From Phytophthora colocasiae (taxonomy: Eukaryota > Oomycota > Peronosporomycetes > Peronosporales > Peronosporaceae): a DNA stretch of 64,000 bases. Made by a program: the position numbers and the translations under genes. The stretch spans positions 62,001 to 126,000 of the forward strand of contig JAGKQI010000061.1 in the NCBI GenBank assembly GCA_018806915.1, given 5' to 3'. The notes under the pieces were generated by a model. The model saw only the letters and a list, made by a program, of their open reading frames with translations. It was not told the origin of the DNA and did not search any database. Positions 51,514 through 61,769 of the stretch are shown here, in pieces; the stretch's first letter is position 1, and each line of letters opens with the position of its first letter.

Positions 51514-52107
51514 CTAAACCAAAGCCGTTTCTAAACTGTCTTCAACAGCGTTGACCGGCGCCGATGTATTTGGACTGTTATCGTTGTCGAATGAGCTCTG
51601 TAAGGGCCGCGAAATGCAGTCATCCACGGTTTTCACTCTCTTCTTAGCAGCTTTTTGACCTTCAGGCCGAGCCAATGAGCCAGGCTCAGCTGACTTGCGC
51701 TTGTTGATAGTCGTATTCGTTTTCCTAGTCCATTTTGGCTTATCGCGCAGCTCCTTCCAAGCCGCAAGGTACTCAAAGGGTTGTTTCGCGCGCTCTTGAA
51801 AGATCTTCGCCGCGTTTTCAACGTACATCTGCTCACTCCAACCCGAACGCTCTTGGCTCTTTAGCTTCAGGAAAATCCCCTCGAACTTTGTCACGTCCGG
51901 CTGCATCTTCTTCCATCGGCCTACAATGGCTTTTTCCGAGCGCTGATCCACTTCTGAGCCAACATTTTTGCACCACTGCTCGTAAACACGCTCAAAGAAC
52001 GTTGCCTTCTTCTGTCCTGCTCCTCGTATTGGGTCTTCTGAAGTTGCCAGCCACGCAGCACACAGCTCCACAGTTTCAAACTCGCTCCACACCGAGCCCT
52101 TCCCCAT
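51514..52107 (-). CDS. Myb/SANT-like DNA-binding protein of the Harbinger element
   Basis: Harbinger elements need a Myb-like partner that binds the transposon ends and brings the transposase to the nucleus. This intact 197-residue ORF has a trihelix/Myb-like segment at residues about 7-75 (VWSEFETVELCAAWLATSED, then FFERVYEQWCKNVG, RSEKAIVGRWKKMQPDV). A second helical stretch follows (YVENAAKIFQERAKQPFEYL), and then a basic tail (KAAKKRVK). It converges on the transposase and lies wholly inside the element. It could still serve related elements elsewhere. Confidence 0.85.
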   Translation of the reverse strand: MGKGSVWSEFETVELCAAWLATSEDPIRGAGQKKATFFERVYEQWCKNVGSEVDQRSEKAIVGRWKKMQPDVTKFEGIFLKLKSQERSGWSEQMYVENAAKIFQERAKQPFEYLAAWKELRDKPKWTRKTNTTINKRKSAEPGSLARPEGQKAAKKRVKTVDDCISRPLQSSFDNDNSPNTSAPVNAVEDSLETALV

Positions 52108-52288
52108 GATCCTTCTGGCGACGATTCGACTTTGAAGCCATCCTTCGTTAAAACTCGAGTCTTAATTTGAGACCCAAGTCTCATCCGTTAAGACCTCGTG
52201 AAGTTAAAACCTGGGATAGGACTTGCCGCTGGGGGCTTTAAGACTTGGCCGAGTCTTAATCGCGCTACTTTTAAGATAAAACCGTCTT

Positions 52289-52312
52289 TAAGACCTGCCG
52301 CTGGAGATGCTC
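52289..52312 (-). repeat. Right Harbinger terminal inverted repeat
   Basis: On the minus strand it begins GAGCATCTCCAGCGGCAGG. It is followed on the plus strand by TTA (52313-52315). Confidence 0.9.
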
Positions 52313-52430
52313 TTAAGTCTTCTTTTTATATTCATCGAATTTGATGTACACTCCTGGTAGCAGTTTTGCTCATTTACACATCGTATACATCTAACACAAC
52401 AGGTACGGCTTGGATCAGGACTAGGAGAGT

Positions 52431-52855
52431 ACACCGATCGACAGAATGCATGAACCACTTTCCCGCAGGTGCAAAGTCTGTCCTGCGTGTGTAGACTGGT
52501 TATGTGAGAACGAATTAATAACGATTTTGGTAAAAGATAGAGAGCACCTGTATTTGCACTAAAAAATGGTTTTAAGTGCCTTGTTAAATGCACTAGTGAC
52601 GGCCTGTGGTGGCAACCTCCTCTGCCTCCTGCAATACTGTCGCGGGTGGTGGGGTCTGCGAGGACTCCTCGTCAGCTGCCTCCATTTTATCGAGTGGCTG
52701 GTGGAGACCTCCGTTTTATCGAGTGGCTAGTGGAGTTTTATTTTAGCGATTGAACGCTGCGACGGGTGATTTGATTGGTTGATAACAATATGTGTACACA
52801 ATTCTATATCACAGGCGCCCTTTTTATATGGACCATGCATTCTGTCGATCGGTGT
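52431..52855. repeat. 22-bp perfect inverted repeat, 381-bp loop
   Basis: ACACCGATCGACAGAATGCA (then TG) at 52431-52452 recurs in perfect inversion at 52834-52855. A partial third copy (CTGTCGATCGGTG) is near 53069-53081. It may mark the ends of a small non-coding element, though no target duplication was found. Confidence 0.6.
52679..52736 (+). repeat. Two tandem 29-bp units
   Basis: Units CCTCCATTTTATCGAGTGGC... and CCTCCGTTTTATCGAGTGGC... lie directly next to one another with a few substitutions. Confidence 0.75.
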
Positions 52856-53201
52856 AACCAAGAGGTCAAAATGACAGTGCCACGTTCGTACTTATTAAGA
52901 GGTACCGGTACATGTATTGACATGCAGCGTACATGTAGGTCACAGTGGTTTTTAGCTAGAGAAGTCGCTGATCCATTCCGTATATCTGCATGTTTTCAGT
53001 CGGCAATCATCGTACAGAGGATTCTCCAATAGCGGGCTGCACCGTGCAGCCTGCACGCAGTGACCCATACTGTCGATCGGTGCGGATTTAATACCAATGC
53101 GCAACAGCATCAAATTTATGTGCGGAACGCCAATTTTATGTGTACAACGCCTACTACGTAACCCCGGGGTTACACTTTCCCTCACCGCACGCACGTCAAC
53201 G

Positions 53202-53735
53202 ATGGCCGGCGAGCTGCGTCCGCTGTACAAGAAGCTGCTGCGGCTGGCGCAGAGTCTGCCGGAGCCTAAGCGTCAGACGTCCATCGAGCAGATCCGCCGC
53301 GAGTTCCGCAGCCATGAAGACCTGACGGACCCCAAAGAGTGCGGTCCTGCTGACCTCCTTTCTGTCCCTAGTTGCCCTCTCTAATGGTGTGTGTGTGTGT
53401 TTTATTATTTTTTTTTACCAGAGTATCGAAGCTCCTGCAGCGCGCGCAGTCGTCGCTCGGATACTTGAAGATCGTCACGCCTCGAGCCGAGTCCAGTGAG
53501 TAGCTTGCTTCTTTTTTCAAACTAGTTCTAACCTGCTGCCACAGACACAGGCGTCCAGCGGTTCATCTACCGCGATGGAAAGCGAGTCAACGCCGAGGAA
53601 CTCGAAGGAAAAGGGGAGGAGAACGCTCGCTGGAAGACGCAGGACATGGAGGCCGGACTCAAGCGCCACCACCAGCTTCTCAGACGCCAGTACTTTATGG
53701 ACCGCAAGAGCGGCCCACCACGCCCCATTTTCTAG
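53202..53735 (+). CDS. LYR-motif (Complex1_LYR) protein
   Basis: LYR proteins are small mitochondrial factors that assist Fe-S transfer or assembly of respiratory complexes, together with acyl carrier protein. Three exons (53202-53338, 53422-53495, 53545-53735) give 133 residues. The motif lies at the N-terminus (LRPLYKKLLRLAQSLPEP), followed by the helical block SIEQIRREFRSHEDLTDPKE and VSKLLQRAQSSLGYLKIV, matching the three-helix LYR fold. The C-terminal extension is basic (LKRHHQLLRRQYFMDRKSGP). Which complex it serves cannot be told from the sequence. Confidence 0.8.
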
Positions 53736-53865
53736 GCACCGAACACTGATTTTAAGACAGGAACAAGGGGAGCCTTTATGCCGAGATTAATTGGATATGT
53801 GGAGAGGTTCTAACTTCAGAAGGAGGTCTACAACCTGCTTTTATATGTGCCTTTCGAGCTCCTTT

Positions 53866-54921
53866 CTAGAAAAGTCTGGGACCAGCACGCAGAGTCGCGG
53901 ACGCCTGTTTCGTCTGCTTCTCCACGCGCCCAGTGACGTTCGAGAGGTGGTGCTCAATTGTCTGGATCTGCTGCGTACTGTGACCGGCTTCGTCGTTCAG
54001 AAGCTCCGCCTGCAGCTCCAGTTCGCCGAGAGCGTGGGCAAGCCGCTCCAAGTCACTGGCGCCAGGATCGATTCTGCTTTCCGATGCAAGTGCAAGACGA
54101 GTAGGGCTGCTGCCTCCAGACTGCTGCGAACGCTGAGGCGAGCTCGCTTTGGAGCTTGAATTGGATTTCGGACGCGAGTCGTTCGAGAACATGTGCAGCG
54201 TTGGGCTTTTCAGACGACGCAGCAGCTTATCTCCAAAGTCCAAGTCTCGGTCGATAGAGCTCAAATCCTGCTCGATGGCGTCCAGCTTCTCTCCCTGGAT
54301 GACGATCTCGTTGCAAGCTTCTCGTCCGATCTGTTTGGCAGCTTCGATGTCGCGCAGAGCGTCGGAGAGCAGATCGTCCTTGTTCTTCGTCAGAGTCTGC
54401 ATCTGCTTCTGGGGTGACAGTGCCGGCTGAGGAGACAACGAAACGCTAAAGCCAAAGAGGCTCTTCTTGTTGGGGCTCACGCTCTGGTCAATAGCCTGTC
54501 GAGTGAGCTGGCGCTTGGCACTCAGCGCGTTTCGAGCGACTTCAAGCCACTTGTTACGATCTCCCACCGTCTCCACGAACACGTCCAGCTCCACGTACCC
54601 CTTTTTAGGGGCATGTCCGACCATTTTGAAGCCGAACGGTTTACCTGCAGCTCCCATGACGCCGACGACGTATTCATGCGGCTCGATACTCGACAGGTAG
54701 AAGCTTCCTTTAGGTGGTGACGCCTCGCCCGTCGTTGGGTGGCAAGCAGCTCGACTTTCGTAGTACGTGACTTGCAGGTTGGACCCATCGAGGACGAGGA
54801 ATCGCACACGCCAAGACTTGCGGAAGTGGCCTCGCTTGGTGACGTAGCCCTCGCACGAAGTCGGTCGCGCTTTATCGCCTGAAGTTGCTGCACCAACCTC
54901 CGGGACTCGCAGGATGTTCAT
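53866..54921 (-). CDS. PH-domain Qbc-SNARE (SNAP-25-like) protein
   Basis: A single-exon 351-residue protein. Residues about 22-135 form a PH domain (CEGYVTKRGHFRKSWRVRFL, then KGSFYLSSIEPHEY and KWLEVARNAL). Two SNARE-like helices follow. The first is at about 180-240: DALRDIEAAKQIGREACNEI and IQGEKLDAIEQDLSSIDRDL. The second is at about 290-345: LERLAHALGELELQAELLND and TQQIQTIEHHLSNVTGRVEK, with a Gln at each expected zero layer. That is the Qb plus Qc content of SNAP-25 proteins, joined by a serine-rich linker. There is no transmembrane segment, so the PH domain probably supplies membrane attachment in place of palmitoylation. The assignment is by pattern. Confidence 0.75.
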   Translation of the reverse strand: MNILRVPEVGAATSGDKARPTSCEGYVTKRGHFRKSWRVRFLVLDGSNLQVTYYESRAACHPTTGEASPPKGSFYLSSIEPHEYVVGVMGAAGKPFGFKMVGHAPKKGYVELDVFVETVGDRNKWLEVARNALSAKRQLTRQAIDQSVSPNKKSLFGFSVSLSPQPALSPQKQMQTLTKNKDDLLSDALRDIEAAKQIGREACNEIVIQGEKLDAIEQDLSSIDRDLDFGDKLLRRLKSPTLHMFSNDSRPKSNSSSKASSPQRSQQSGGSSPTRLALASESRIDPGASDLERLAHALGELELQAELLNDEAGHSTQQIQTIEHHLSNVTGRVEKQTKQASATLRAGPRLF

Positions 54922-55062
54922 GTTTGGCTTTTACTGAGGAGAAGGACAATTGAAGAGTGAGCTTCGTGCAAATTGGTGACGTGAATCGCCTATTCTTATC
55001 AGGCGACAAGGGCACTAAGACTGTCTGGTATAATTGGAGGCTGGAGGAAGCAGGAATTGACG

Positions 55063-58000
55063 ATGGAAAAGGTGCAGCAACAACATCACGTGGAGGATGT
55101 GGGTCGGTTGCTGTTGCAGACGCAGGAACAGCTTCGTGTCATGCGGGAGCAGATGACGGCAGCAGCGGCGGCTGTAGAGGCCAATTCCTCCCCCATGCGC
55201 CATAGTGCAGTGGTAACAACCGCCGAGGTACAGGCCTTCAACGCGATCCTGCAACGGACGGAGACGGAGCTTCGGGCGAAAGCGGAACTAGTACTCAATG
55301 GGATGGTTAACAGCAGCAGTCTTGAGCAGAACAACCAGAGTCAAAGCAGCACTGTCCTTCCTGCTGTCACAGTTGCTACTCCTCCGTCGATAAAGCATCG
55401 CAATGGATACAGCAGAGCTTGTAAGCCCAGACGAACGGATGCCAGCTCCATCCCCATGGAATTCTTTCGAGAGGTGAGTGGGGTTTAACGTCACACTGTG
55501 TTGAAATGGAGTTCTGATGTGAAATTGACTACAGCAATTCCGCAATAGCAGCGTTGAAGTTCGTCAGTCTTTGATACCGTCACCCCAGCATTGGCAGCGG
55601 CATCTTGGCCTCCAGCACGGCCGTCTCATGCGCAAGAAAACAACCCAGCACTGCCGACTATTGCCCAGCGTGAACAAAGCGGACCCAACTGCACCGACGC
55701 CCGAATTACGTGAAGAAGATGCCAAGCATGGCGTGTTGAACCTCGTCACGCGTGGATTCCTCCCTGCGTACGCCGACCTGACGCCAGCCTTTGCCAGCGG
55801 TGCCAACGACGGTGTCATGAAACAGAGAGCGACCAGAATCCACGATCGTTCCGAACAATCAGTGCGGCCGACGCCGTTCACTCAGTCTACAGGCTACAAC
55901 TTGGCAACTCTCAAATTCGACCTTCGAGCACCTCCAACACCACCGCCACCTGCGCCTGAAACGCCATTGGCTTCCTCGGCCGCCAGTACGAGGCGGCAGA
56001 GCACAAGACGGGGCTCGGCTAGACAAGGCGCTAGCAGGGTCACAATGTCATTCCCAGCGCTAGCAGCAGGCAACAAGAACGGGAGATCTGCGAGGCAGAA
56101 GTCTCTGCTATCTGCTGCAATTGCTGCCTTCACGAACCAGGACGACGTGGATGACAACCGAGATCGCTTTAGTGACCAACCGGATGATGTTTCCGATGAA
56201 GAGCAGCAGGGTGAAGACAAGGACGAAGAAACGGGGGAGTTGGGCGCCAACGTCGATAAGATCCGGGGGTACAACGAGCTCTTGGACGCCTACAGCTTAC
56301 ACCAGTTTTTGATTCACAAGGGACGAACGATGAGAGATACCCCCGAATTCATTTCCTTCCGCCGGGTGGCACAGGAACTCTGGGGGAGTGTGGAAGAAGC
56401 CTTACGAGCTCTCGAAACGCTTCTCACGCACTATTTCGTTCCTCTAGCGTACGTGGATGGACAGCGATTGCTCTCATTAGCAGCTACTGGCCAGCCTCGC
56501 TTCTCGAAGCGAGAACTGCTGTCATGTATCGTCAATGAGGAGCAGGTGATGGCTGCACTGCGGCGTCCAGGCCAGCGATATAAAGGAAGAGACCGTAAGC
56601 GCCGTGCTGCCACTACTATCCAAGCCTGTGTTCGGATGTGGGCTGTCCGTCGTCGATATATTCGATCTAGAGCCTGCGACATCAACGCCACCAGAATTCA
56701 GCTCACATGGCGCGCCTACAGCTGCCACGCGGCTCTAAAAGCCCGACTACGAGAGGTTCGACGAGAACAAATAGAGAAATGGGAAGCCCGGATGCATCAC
56801 TTAAAGTCTCAGTGGGCTCAGATCGCAGGACGCCGGCGTGTCGTAGTCCACGTGCCGTCCTTGTCACTTGACGAACACTCGCGTCTCAGTGCTGAGAACT
56901 TAGCGGTGCAGCAGAATCTTCAACTCACTAGGATCTGCGCTGCTGCGTTGGACTCGCATGTGGATCTGCTTGTGTACGTGTCACCTTTCGAGCTCACGAC
57001 CGATGTTTCCCAGTACTTCATCAAGCTACTGCAGCTTGGCGGCCTTGCTGACAGTCGGCCTCGAGTCAAACTACTTTTCCCGGAGCAAGCCACCCGGTTT
57101 CCAGCTCACTTTTCGCTCTCCTCGCTGCTACTTTACTCACCTCATTGTCTACGGCGTATTCGACACTACACCACTGGGAAAGAAGCGTATCTCGTCATGG
57201 GGTTGCCTGGTGCGGAGGATCAGCGACTGGCGATGGCCTTAGACTTGCCGATCCTCGGAGCGCCGCCAGCTCAAGCTTTACCACTGCTCACACGCTCGGG
57301 AGGCAAGCGATTATTGATTCGAGCGGATGTCAATGTCCCTGCTGGTACCTATGAGTTGTACGACGAGCATGAACTCTTCTCCGCCCTGGCTAAACTTGCA
57401 GTAGCGCACATGGAGCAGCCGAAGTGGTTGCTCAAGCTCGATTACGATCCTCTTGGTGTGGGGGAGACAGTTGTGGATATGTCCGGGATGCAGGCGATAC
57501 GTGAGTTACGAAGAGAAAAGCGGACACCCGAGTATTGGCGACAACCAGGGCCTCGTGATGCAGCCGCTAAGCTCGTGTTGACAGAACTGGAGCGTCCAGG
57601 AACGTTATCGAAGCTGGCGACGCCCATGCACACGGAGATTTTCCCTACTTGGCTCGAATTCGCAGAGGCTATTGGACATTTTGGTTGTGTCATTGAAGCA
57701 GTCCCTCCCATACCCATTGCCGTTTTGGTGGAGGCGTCTACAGTGTTAATGGAGCCAGCTTACATCCGCGCGAACTTGTTTGTCAACCCGGATGGCTCCG
57801 TTCACGTGATGTCGACGCAGAATATGCTGGCGACTGGAGGTGGCGGGTTGAACCGGAAGACTGTGGCATACACGTTCCCACAAACGGCAGCTCCGCACGA
57901 AGCGGTTAAGGTGAGTATCATCACTGTTTTGTTCGGTAGCTTTCGTGTACTAATTGATGTCGGATCTGATGCAGGGGGCATGCAGTGCAGCGGGAAAGCT

Positions 58001-58685
58001 GTTAGTGGAGACCAACGTCTGGGGGTACGTAAGCTTAGACTTCGTGGTTTTCCAGGACGACAAGAGCAACGGTGCACCGAGACTATGGGCACTCGCTGTG
58101 CATCCGTTTCTCACCGACTCTGCTGCCAGCTTCGCCTGTTTTCACCTTCTTGCACGTGGCATATTGGATGCCAATTCGGGCGTGTACCGAGTGGCAGTGG
58201 CCAACAGTGCACTGGTGGCAGCCAATGCAGGACGAAGCGAAAGTGGCGGAACGACGGGCCTGTTGCTGCGTGAAGCTACGCTAGCTAAAGGATCTCTGTT
58301 TGGAGCTCCTCGCTGCTTCGTAGTGTGTTCGTACGTGTTCCATCCGCATGTGACCACCATGCAGTACACGGCTTTCTTCCACGCCTGCAGACTACATGGC
58401 GTGTGCTTCGACGTGGAGAGGATCTTGGGCACACTCTTCCTGCTTGCCGACAGTCTCACCGCTGGAGTGTTTGGTGTTTTGAGCATTGGAGAGACAACGG
58501 AAGGAGCTTTGGCGTTCATGCGCACTGCACTGGAAGTGATCGGCCGCGAAGCTGGTGCGACCATCGAGATGGCTCCATCTACATCTCGACCCGTCTCAGG
58601 CAACTTTGCGCAGGTCTTGGCTGCTATTCGAGCTGCCACCGGCGGCAAGGATAGACTAGGGAAGATGCGACGTCTGCGTAAATGA
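55063..58685 (+). CDS. IQCH: IQ-motif protein H (IQCH) homologue
   Basis: IQCH is a large protein of flagellated cells, known from animal sperm, that binds calmodulin and has an ATP-grasp-like region. Three exons (55063-55473, 55535-57910, 57975-58685) give about 1165 residues. The start is a coiled coil (LLLQTQEQLRVMREQM). Two IQ-like motifs lie at about 496-535 (AATTIQACVRMWAVRRRYIR and INATRIQLTWRAY). Family blocks follow: YVSPFELTTDVSQYFIKLL, FSLSSLLLYSPHCLRRIRHY, GKEAYLVMGLPGAEDQRLAM, WLLKLDYDPLGVGETVVDMS, IEAVPPIPIAVLVEASTVLM and, after the last intron, GKLLVETNVWGYVSLDFVVF. In an oomycete it is probably a zoospore flagellum or cytoplasm protein. Confidence 0.9.
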
Positions 58686-58735
58686 TAACAACATCAATAC
58701 TTATTTTTTGGTCAAAGTCGTTCTACTCAATTGAT

Positions 58736-60997
58736 CTACAACTTGCCGCGCTTGAGAATGCCCACAGGTTTCCCAGGATTTGTCCGCGGTTCGTGACGTG
58801 TGTGTGATCGCTGCTGCGACTTGCTTGACGTCGCCACTCGGCTGCTCGCTCGAGACGACGTGTGGTGAGTTGTGGACGGAGCACTGCTGTCGGAGGAGCT
58901 GCCCGAGTGCTTGTGACCACTGCTGGAGCCGTTGCGACGCATCTTGCGCAGAGCGTAGAGTGCTTCATCAGTGCTGAAGTAAAACTGCTCTTCAGATCGA
59001 GCAGGGTCACTCAGCCACGCGCACAACGCAGAGCTTTCGATGCGGTATGCTCCGTGCCTTACAGCCACCAGGTCCACAAATGAACGGCGAAGCATGCGAA
59101 GGTCTTCCGCAGTGAGGTTAAAGTGCTCCTTGGCTTGTTCCTCTGTCACGGGGGAGTACGGTCCAGACGCTGCGCCGACCACAAGCTGAAGCAGCGGCTT
59201 GGCCTTGCCCCATACGCGAGCACGGCCCTGACCGAACTTGTCTTCAAAGATCTCAGCGTAAATGTCGTAAAGCGTCTCCGGCAGTTCGTGAAGTACTCCG
59301 AGCGGCACGGCGCCTTCCTTACTCGCTGCAGCCATGCCGGGATGTGACAGCGCCTGCTTCGTGAAGTCAAGGTAGGCAAAGTTGCCGCCACTCTTCTGCT
59401 TCAGCACCTTCTTCGCTTCCACGGCATCATCGTCGCTGAAGTTGCGTGCGATATCATCGACTAGCGAGGACACATCCGCCACGAAGGCACCGTTCTTCGC
59501 GCTAAAGTCCAAGACCGACGACACAGGAAGACGCTTAGCTAGCTTGGACGACGGCTTCGACGACATAAGGAACCCAACCCACGATGGCAGCTGAGGAATG
59601 ACCTGTGCGAAGAACTGGAGAAGCTCGTTACGGCCGTTCGGTCCGGCCGAGCACTGGTCGATTCCGTCCACGAGCATGAAAGTAGCGTGCACTGGTTCCT
59701 CCATAGCATTCAGCGGGTCCACTAACACTTTACCAGCAAGAAGGATCGGGTCTGCTTCCTCCAGCACATACTTGAGGTTAAGTCGAGCTAATTGGTTTTT
59801 GAACTGAGGAAGGTTGTCAACAAGTTGGTGCACCATAGACAGCAGCACATTGCGCGGGCTGCTCTTGCTCTTACGGTCGAACTGGCAGCAGTGCGCAGCC
59901 AACAGGTTGCCACGGAACTGCTGGGCCACTGTGCCAAGGAACGCGCTCTTGCCTGTGCCTCCCTCGCCCACAACGGCCAGAAGAGTGTCAGTGCCAACGT
60001 TGAAGCGCGCATCCAGCCACTCCTCCACGCGGGTAAGGGCCCACGTGCGCGATCCGGGCGTCAATCCACGCGCATGAGCTGCGAGTTCCGAAGTGAAGTC
60101 AATAAGCGGGAACATCTCGTTGATCTGTTGCGAGCTCAACGGCGTTGACAGGGCGTTGTCCGCCACGGGGGCGAGTTGCGTGAGTCTCACACTGGCACGG
60201 GCGGCCGGCGGCGGCGTCTTGTGGACGTTGATACGCGACGCAGCCAGACGGTCACGTGTAGCTGCTGATGTCTTCGTGGACGTCTGACGCGTAAGAGCTG
60301 CACGTTCTTCGGCCGACAGCGGATCGGACGACGAGCTCTCAGTGGATGACACGGAAGGAGACGACGAGTGCTGCTGCTGCGCGACCAGCTGTGCGATGGA
60401 TCCCTTGAGCAGTGTCAGCTCTTTGAGCACGTCGTAGCGCGTGACATGGAGCTCGTTCATGATTTCTCGTCGGATGGCTTTGACCTCCTCCTTGACCTCC
60501 AGCATTTCGGTGCGAAGACGTTCGAGCTCAAAGTCTTCGCTAATGACACGGGAGACGCCGGTAGTGCTGAGAGCTGAAGAGAAGCCGTGATATGTGTTGT
60601 TGCCCACGTTCCCAGGTGTCGAAGCCGCGTAGTTGCTTGGCGTCGTGGCTGAGAACTGTGAGAAGCTGCTGCTGGCGTTACTGGCCGAGGGCGTCACGGC
60701 CTCTTCGTGCAGGGCCGACAGCGTCATATTGTTGCCTCGAAGCTGCTCCGTCGTGCGGTACTGCGGCATGTCCGAGGACGTCGTGGAGCGGTTGGTGTTA
60801 CGTCCGTAGAACATTTCCTCCACGTCGTCCGTCACGTTGACGGTGTCGGCCAGGGTCGTACTACGGTCAAAGCGTACAGCGTCGTCCTGCTGCTGCTTGA
60901 GACGTAGCGAGTCCTCGTCGAGGGCCCACGCGCCCTCTTTCTTGTGTAGTCTGCTACTGCGCAGTTTGTTCTTGAGTCGGTGCATGGTGCCCACCAT
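58736..60997 (-). CDS. STAND/NACHT-like P-loop NTPase with disordered arms
   Basis: A single-exon 753-residue protein. The first ~300 residues are mostly low complexity (S, T, Q-rich), with a short coiled coil (FELERLRTEMLEVKEEVKAI). The NTPase region has Walker A VVGEGGTGKSAF near residue 341, a following AAHCCQFDRKSKSSPRNVLL block, Walker B FMLVDGIDQC near 439, and helical lid sequence (KSGGNFAYLDFTKQALSHPG), resembling NACHT/STAND switches in animal TANC-type proteins. No repeat sensor domain follows; the C-terminus is again S/T-rich and ends KPVGILKRGKL. The GILKR sequence fits the SILK docking motif of PP1, only as a motif hit. Function unknown. Confidence 0.78.
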   Translation of the reverse strand: MVGTMHRLKNKLRSSRLHKKEGAWALDEDSLRLKQQQDDAVRFDRSTTLADTVNVTDDVEEMFYGRNTNRSTTSSDMPQYRTTEQLRGNNMTLSALHEEAVTPSASNASSSFSQFSATTPSNYAASTPGNVGNNTYHGFSSALSTTGVSRVISEDFELERLRTEMLEVKEEVKAIRREIMNELHVTRYDVLKELTLLKGSIAQLVAQQQHSSSPSVSSTESSSSDPLSAEERAALTRQTSTKTSAATRDRLAASRINVHKTPPPAARASVRLTQLAPVADNALSTPLSSQQINEMFPLIDFTSELAAHARGLTPGSRTWALTRVEEWLDARFNVGTDTLLAVVGEGGTGKSAFLGTVAQQFRGNLLAAHCCQFDRKSKSSPRNVLLSMVHQLVDNLPQFKNQLARLNLKYVLEEADPILLAGKVLVDPLNAMEEPVHATFMLVDGIDQCSAGPNGRNELLQFFAQVIPQLPSWVGFLMSSKPSSKLAKRLPVSSVLDFSAKNGAFVADVSSLVDDIARNFSDDDAVEAKKVLKQKSGGNFAYLDFTKQALSHPGMAAASKEGAVPLGVLHELPETLYDIYAEIFEDKFGQGRARVWGKAKPLLQLVVGAASGPYSPVTEEQAKEHFNLTAEDLRMLRRSFVDLVAVRHGAYRIESSALCAWLSDPARSEEQFYFSTDEALYALRKMRRNGSSSGHKHSGSSSDSSAPSTTHHTSSRASSRVATSSKSQQRSHTRHEPRTNPGKPVGILKRGKL

Positions 60998-61769
60998 AAT
61001 AAGCGGTTTAGTTGATAGAAAAGTATTGACACTTTATGCAAAAACTTTGTGTGTAACCCAAGCACGAAGACTACCGGGTTGAGCTCCTCGTGGGGAAATC
61101 CGCAAGTGAGAGAGAGTGCGACTGCCCCGAAAATGTGGAGAGGAGGGTGGAAAGGAAGCTGACCAGACGTTGCCTGCATACAGTTTGCCACTAAGGACAG
61201 GTGGTGAAAAAAAATACACGACTAGCGCACGCCAACCCGTGACAACCCGACGCCGCAGTGGGTGATGCCTGCACAGCGGGTGGAGGTGAAATGCGCCGTC
61301 ACTACTTAGTAACTCGAAAACGTAGGAGCGTTCTTGCCGGCAAAAGCCTGGTTCTTGTTGTTGTTTGATGGCATCTCGCTTCAACACTCGTCGCTACTGT
61401 CGCTTTGTCGACATGGCTGTAACAAGTGCCTGCCTACCTAAACAAACGTCTTGAACACCGCACAATTGCCACCTGAAAAAAAAAAAGTTTTTCGCACTGT
61501 GTGCACCTGGCATGTTGTCTCGATTACAACGGTCGAAGTCGTGGCGTTATCTCTCTCCCCAGCGAAACAATCCGGCTGGACGCAACTGCGCTGCAAATGT
61601 GAGAATCTTCCAGCTCAAAAACGCACGATCCTTCACGTAAAGCGCAACGGAGCACTCAACACTGTACGCAACACGCCGAGGGCTAAACGGACTTCTATTG
61701 CGGACGGGTGTTACGTGGGATGGTCGCAGGTTTGGTACACCCATAAGGTTGTTTCAGGTCTCTCCGCGC
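60998..61769. other. Intergenic, no gene seen
   Basis: This lies between the NTPase gene start and the end of the next minus-strand gene. Weak ORFs on both strands show no family resemblance. It contains a poly-A tract near 61480 and presumably the NTPase promoter. Confidence 0.5.

Larger units (their letters stand above)
49959..52312. mobile_element. PIF/Harbinger-like transposon with two ORFs
   Basis: The termini are inverted repeats starting GAGCAYCTCCAGCGGCARG and extending to about 24 bp, flanked by TTA on both sides (49956-49958 and 52313-52315), the 3-bp target site of this superfamily. Inside both ends the motif GTCTTAA and its complement recur many times. The element carries a DDE transposase (plus strand, frameshifted) and a Myb/SANT-like protein (minus strand), the two-gene set typical of Harbinger elements. 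Length 2354 bp. Confidence 0.92.
52316..53201. other. Accessory intergenic tract with small repeats
   Basis: No supported gene. It holds a 22-bp inverted repeat with a long loop and a 29-bp tandem duplication, both listed separately. A cysteine-rich minus-strand ORF near its left end lacks recognisable similarity. The last ~50 bp lead into the LYR gene. Confidence 0.55.

Noticed and set aside
57954..58685. Separate 243-codon gene downstream of the IQCH main exon
   Set aside because: It begins inside an intron and continues IQCH in phase after a GCAG acceptor.
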